From DASSBG01 sp035703755 (GTDB lineage: Bacteria > Pseudomonadota > Gammaproteobacteria > Xanthomonadales > Rhodanobacteraceae): a DNA stretch of 22,863 bases. Position numbers and translations under genes: made by a program. Shown here one piece after another: positions 16,738 to 22,863 of the stretch (the stretch's first letter is position 1; the number at the start of each line of letters is the position of its first letter). The stretch covers positions 1-22,863 of the forward strand of contig DASSXP010000318.1 of NCBI GenBank assembly GCA_035703755.1, in the 5' to 3' direction. A model generated the notes under the pieces. That model was given only the letters and a program-made list of their open reading frames with translations. It did no database searches and was not told where the DNA came from.

Positions 16738-16749
16738 TCGGGTGGCGGC

Positions 16750-17289
16750 TTACGCCGCCTTGAGGGTTTCCTGACCCGACTGCCAATTGCACGGGCACAG
16801 CTCATCGGTTTGCAGCGCATCCAGCACGCGCAGCACTTCAGCCGGGTTGCGGCCGACCGAGCCGTCGGTCACATAGACGAAGCGGATCACGCCTTCCGGG
16901 TCGACCAGGAAGGTGGCGCGCTTGGCCACGCCTTCGGCATCGAGGATGCCGAGCGCACGGCTCAGATCCTTGTTGATGTCGGCCAGCATCGGAAACGCCA
17001 GGTCGTTCAAGTCCTTGTGATCCTTGCGCCATGCCAGATGCACGAACTCCGAATCGGTGCTGGCGGCGAGAATCTGGCAGTCGCGGTCGGCGAACTGTGC
17101 GTTGAGGTCGGAGAAGCCTTTGATCTCGGTCGGGCAGACGAAGGTGAAATCCTTGGGATAGAAAAACACGCAGGTCCACTTGCCCTTGTAAGTGTCGTTG
17201 TCGATGTTGAGGAACGCCTTGTCGAGGCTCTCGATCGAAACGGTGGCCTTGAGGTTGTAGGCCGGGAACTGGTCGCCGATGGTCAGCAT
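16750..17289 (-). CDS. ahpC: Peroxiredoxin AhpC, AhpD-dependent type
   Basis: Peroxiredoxin that reduces H2O2, organic hydroperoxides and, in relatives, peroxynitrite. It has 179 residues with a thioredoxin fold. The peroxidatic cysteine is C52 in FTFVCPTE. Two C-terminal cysteines, C165 and C167 in ELCPCNW, match the three-cysteine arrangement of mycobacterial AhpC, which is recycled by AhpD and not AhpF. The adjacent ahpD supports this. A strong AAGGAG site lies 7 bases before the start. It is divergent from oxyR across 142 bp containing an OxyR motif, so peroxide induction is expected. The start is secure from the family N-terminus MLTIGDQFPAYNL. Confidence 0.96.
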   Translation of the reverse strand: MLTIGDQFPAYNLKATVSIESLDKAFLNIDNDTYKGKWTCVFFYPKDFTFVCPTEIKGFSDLNAQFADRDCQILAASTDSEFVHLAWRKDHKDLNDLAFPMLADINKDLSRALGILDAEGVAKRATFLVDPEGVIRFVYVTDGSVGRNPAEVLRVLDALQTDELCPCNWQSGQETLKAA

Positions 17290-17367
17290 GGAACTCTCCT
17301 TGGAGGGTGGTTGAAAGCCTGTGGCCCGCCGTGTCGGCGGCCGATGGAGAGCACTTTACGGGCCAGC

Positions 17368-17418
17368 CTTGCATCATTCAAATCGATTGTTAGAATGCAA
17401 TTGATAGTTTTTGCCTAT
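17368..17418. promoter_or_regulatory. OxyR site and candidate oxyR promoter in the oxyR-ahpC gap
   Basis: ATAG-tttttgc-CTAT at 17404-17418 is a perfect OxyR dimer half-site (ATAG-N7-CTAT), 13 bases before the oxyR start. The adjoining half on the ahpC side (17382-17396, ATCG-N7-GAAT) is degenerate (five of eight). On the plus strand TAGAAT (17391-17396) is a -10-like hexamer, with a weak TTGCAT 16 bases upstream; the OxyR site would then sit at about +1 of oxyR, where it would repress, while also activating ahpC on the other strand. The site is seen directly; promoter positions are inferred. Confidence 0.7.
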
Positions 17419-17431
17419 CAGTGAGGACGCC

Positions 17432-18418
17432 ATGAACCTGCGTGATCTGCGTTATCTCGTCGCCTTGGCGGAACACCGCCATTTTGGCCGCGCCGCCGCG
17501 GCCAGCTTTGTCAGCCAACCCACCTTGTCGACACAAATCCGCAAGCTGGAAGAAGAGCTCGGCGTCGCCCTGGTGGAACGCACGCCGCGCACCGTGCTGT
17601 TGACCGACGTTGGCCGCGAAATCGTGGCGCGGGCGCGCGAGGTGTTGAACGAAGTGGAGCAGATCCGCCGCGTCGCCCGCCGCGACCGCGACCCCGAAGC
17701 AGGCAGCTTGCGGCTTGGCATTTTCCCCACTCTGGGCCCGTACCTGCTGCCGCACGTGCTGGAGCAACTGCGCCAGCGCTTTCCACGCCTTGAATTGCTG
17801 CTGGTGGAGGAAAAGACCCCTGAGCTGGTGCAGCGGCTGCGCGAAGGCAAGCTGGACGCGGCCATCCTCGCGCAACCGATCCACGACGACACCCTCCATG
17901 CAGAGTTCCTGTTCGAGGAGCCTTTCCTGCTGGCCTCACCCGCGTCGCACCCGCTGGCCAAGCGGCGCACACTGCATCTGGACGACTTGGCGGAGGAAAA
18001 CCTGCTGCTGCTGGAGGATGGCCATTGCCTGCGCGATCAGGCACTGGAAGTCTGTCATCTGGCCGGTGCGGGCGAAAAGTCCGGCTTTCGCGCCACCAGC
18101 CTCGAGACCTTGCGGCAAATGGTGGCCGCCAACGTCGGCATCACGCTGCTACCGCTGTTGGCGGTACAGCCACCGATCGCGCGCACACCGAACGTGCACC
18201 TGACGGCGTTCCGCGGCCAGCCACCCAGCCGTCGCCTGGCCATGTTCTGGCGCCGCTCATCCGCCATGCACGAGTTCCTGCTGCAGGTCGCGGCGATCTT
18301 CAGGTGCCTGCCACATGCGTTGCTGGACCCCACCACCATCCCCAGCCCCGCTACTCCGCCGCACGCCGCACCCACGGCACGCCGCAAGGCTCGCGCCAGA
18401 AAACGCCCCAACGCCTGA
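17432..18418 (+). CDS. oxyR: Hydrogen peroxide sensor and LysR-type regulator OxyR
   Basis: LysR-family regulator activated by disulfide formation on H2O2. It has 328 residues. The N-terminal winged helix-turn-helix starts MNLRDLRYLVALAEHRHFGRAA, with FVSQPTLSTQIRKLE as recognition region. The redox cysteines fall at exactly C199 and C208 (EDGHCLRDQALEVC), the same numbers as in E. coli. The start is set by family alignment and a GAGG site. The C-terminus is extended by about 25-30 residues rich in Pro, Ala, Arg and Lys beyond the usual ~305. Divergent from ahpC, with a perfect OxyR half-site just upstream of its own start, suggesting autoregulation. Confidence 0.96.
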   Translation: MNLRDLRYLVALAEHRHFGRAAAASFVSQPTLSTQIRKLEEELGVALVERTPRTVLLTDVGREIVARAREVLNEVEQIRRVARRDRDPEAGSLRLGIFPTLGPYLLPHVLEQLRQRFPRLELLLVEEKTPELVQRLREGKLDAAILAQPIHDDTLHAEFLFEEPFLLASPASHPLAKRRTLHLDDLAEENLLLLEDGHCLRDQALEVCHLAGAGEKSGFRATSLETLRQMVAANVGITLLPLLAVQPPIARTPNVHLTAFRGQPPSRRLAMFWRRSSAMHEFLLQVAAIFRCLPHALLDPTTIPSPATPPHAAPTARRKARARKRPNA

Positions 18419-18435
18419 CGGTGGACACCTCAGAA

Positions 18436-18501
18436 ATAGATCGTGTCTATCGAAATTATCTGTTCTATCAATTGGAACTCCGTGCTGGCAAAGCGTAGGG
18501 T
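18436..18501 (+). promoter_or_regulatory. OxyR tetramer site and promoter upstream of heme beta-barrel gene
   Basis: ATAG-N7-CTAT (18436-18450) is a perfect OxyR half, followed after 7 bases by ATCT-N7-CAAT (18458-18472), a five-of-eight match that keeps the conserved inner t and a of that half. The 37-bp layout equals the OxyR consensus with four tetranucleotides. TTGGAA (18472-18477) and TAGGGT (18496-18501), spaced 18 bases, form a weak promoter whose -35 abuts the box, as expected for OxyR activation. The gene start is 35 bases further on. Confidence 0.7.
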
Positions 18502-18535
18502 CGGGTAGTCATCCACGCAAAGAGGAGAGGCACCC

Positions 18536-19153
18536 ATGCCAAAGGCAGCGAAAACGATACAAGGGCCCCAATTGCTTGGGCCATTGACCTGGCTGGTAGG
18601 TGAGTGGGAGGGCGACGTCGGCGTCGATCTGTCCTATCACAACAAGGACGACGAAACCGGCGAAACCGGTTACTTCGAGCGTTTCAACTTTCACCCGATT
18701 CCCAAGCAGGAAAACGGCCGCCAGGAAATCGAGGGGCTGAAGTACGAGAACACCGCCTGGCGTCATGGCGAAGAGGCCATGAATCCGTTCCACGACGAAG
18801 TGGGCTATCTGTTGTGGGACAAGGCCCACGGCCAGGTGATGCGGGCGGTGGTATTCGGCCGCGGCATCTCCATCCTTGCCGGCAGCAGCGCCAAGCCGCG
18901 CGACACGGTGGTGCACTTCAACGCCACCCCGGGTGACCCGAACTACGGCATCCTGCAGAACAAGTACCTGTCCGAACGCGCCCAGTTGATGCGTTTCGAA
19001 AGCACTTTCAAACTCAACGACGACGGCACCATCAGCTACACCTCCGACCTGGTGTTGAAACTCGCCGCGATGGACGGCAAGGAATTGCACCACACCGACC
19101 GCAATACCTTGCATCGCGTCAAGCGCTATCACCCATCGATCGAAAACGGCTGA
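18536..19153 (+). CDS. Nitrobindin-like heme-binding beta-barrel protein
   Basis: A 205-residue cytoplasmic protein of the THAP4/nitrobindin-like heme-binding beta-barrel family (often called FABP-like). Nitrobindins bind ferric heme, react with NO and isomerise peroxynitrite to nitrate. Family hallmarks are LGPLTWLVGEWEG near the N-terminus (G22, W24, G26), FHDEVGYLLWD, a GRGISILAGS segment, DPNYGILQ and the C-terminal HHTDRNTLHRV. H185, H186 and H193 are candidates for the axial heme ligand; the family pattern favours the HTD histidine, but this is unproven. Strong GGAGAGG ribosome site; no signal peptide. It stands alone between an OxyR box and an intrinsic terminator, so it is probably a single-gene peroxide-inducible unit. 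Confidence 0.85.
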   Translation: MPKAAKTIQGPQLLGPLTWLVGEWEGDVGVDLSYHNKDDETGETGYFERFNFHPIPKQENGRQEIEGLKYENTAWRHGEEAMNPFHDEVGYLLWDKAHGQVMRAVVFGRGISILAGSSAKPRDTVVHFNATPGDPNYGILQNKYLSERAQLMRFESTFKLNDDGTISYTSDLVLKLAAMDGKELHHTDRNTLHRVKRYHPSIENG

Positions 19154-19184
19154 GCGACTTCGGCGCGTCCACCGCATCACCACC

Positions 19185-19220
19185 CGGCAGCGCGGCCGCA
19201 AGGCCCGCTGCCGTTTTCTT
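19185..19220 (+). terminator. Intrinsic terminator of the heme beta-barrel gene
   Basis: CGGCAGCG (19185-19192) pairs with CGCTGCCG (19206-19213), extended by GGCC-gcaa-GGCC with one bulged C, and is followed by TTTTCTT. This is a canonical GNRA-capped Rho-independent terminator, 31 bases after the stop codon. Confidence 0.9.
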
Positions 19221-19249
19221 GGTGCGCCCGGCAGGGCGCACCAAGAAAA
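19214..19249. repeat. Perfect 16-bp inverted repeat between terminators
   Basis: Bases 19214-19229 and 19234-19249 are perfect complements around a GGCA loop. The left arm starts in the T run of the preceding terminator and the right arm shares seven bases with the left arm of the following one, so adjacent hairpins compete. It can act as a back-up terminator (A tract on one side, T tract on the other). Confidence 0.85.
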
Positions 19250-19276
19250 AGGGCCGCGATTGCGGCCCTTTTTCTT
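19243..19276 (-). terminator. Intrinsic terminator of rpoC
   Basis: Bases 19243-19257 and 19262-19276 form a perfect 15-bp stem around a four-base loop. On the minus strand the GC core (GGGCCGC/GCGGCCC) is followed by TTTTTCTT, a strong Rho-independent terminator 19 bases after the rpoC stop. Its AAGAAAAA/TTTTTCTT arms make it functional in both directions. Confidence 0.92.
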
Positions 19277-19295
19277 GCTTCATGGCTGCCGTGAC

Positions 19296-22863
<3,568 letters not shown>

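Overview
The window reads as a high-GC gammaproteobacterial chromosome segment, most likely from the Xanthomonadales (Lysobacterales). Three things point there: the rpoC sequence is proteobacterial and carries the insertion in the trigger-loop region, sucCD lies divergently beside a pilS-pilR pair as I recall it in Xanthomonas and Xylella, and there is a large choice-of-anchor/InlB-repeat secreted protein with an IPTL-CTERM-like tail. No species can be named from the sequence alone. No tRNA, rRNA, insertion sequence, prophage or CRISPR array was seen, and the visible reading frames are intact.

Layout. 1-1760 (minus): sucD (cut by the window edge) and sucC, the succinyl-CoA synthetase operon. 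2002-5064 (plus): pilS and pilR, the two-component system that activates sigma-54 pilin promoters. 5192-8087 (minus): a three-gene, ATGA-overlapped operon of a small two-helix membrane protein, a NorC/caa3-type diheme cytochrome c and a 14-helix NorB. It follows an almost ideal FNR/Dnr-type class II promoter. 8285-13154 (minus): prmC, overlapping a 1350-residue membrane protein of unknown function that looks like a complete gene duplication fused end to end. 13334-15982 (plus): a secreted, probably surface-anchored beta-sandwich/repeat protein. 16095-17289 (minus): ahpC-ahpD, a peroxiredoxin and its thiol reductant, divergent from oxyR (17432-18418, plus). 18536-19153 (plus): a nitrobindin-like heme-binding beta-barrel protein behind a four-half-site OxyR motif. 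19296-22863 (minus): rpoC, cut at its 5' end, convergent with the previous gene across overlapping palindromic terminators.

Theme. Two blocks deal with reactive nitrogen and oxygen species: the NO-reductase-like operon under a probable anaerobic/NO regulator, and an OxyR cluster (ahpC, ahpD, oxyR, heme beta-barrel) under peroxide control. The strongest leads are the unusual NOR operon with its promoter, the duplicated-and-fused 1350-residue protein with a fossil internal signal peptide, and the OxyR box that places a probable NO/peroxynitrite-binding heme protein in the peroxide regulon.
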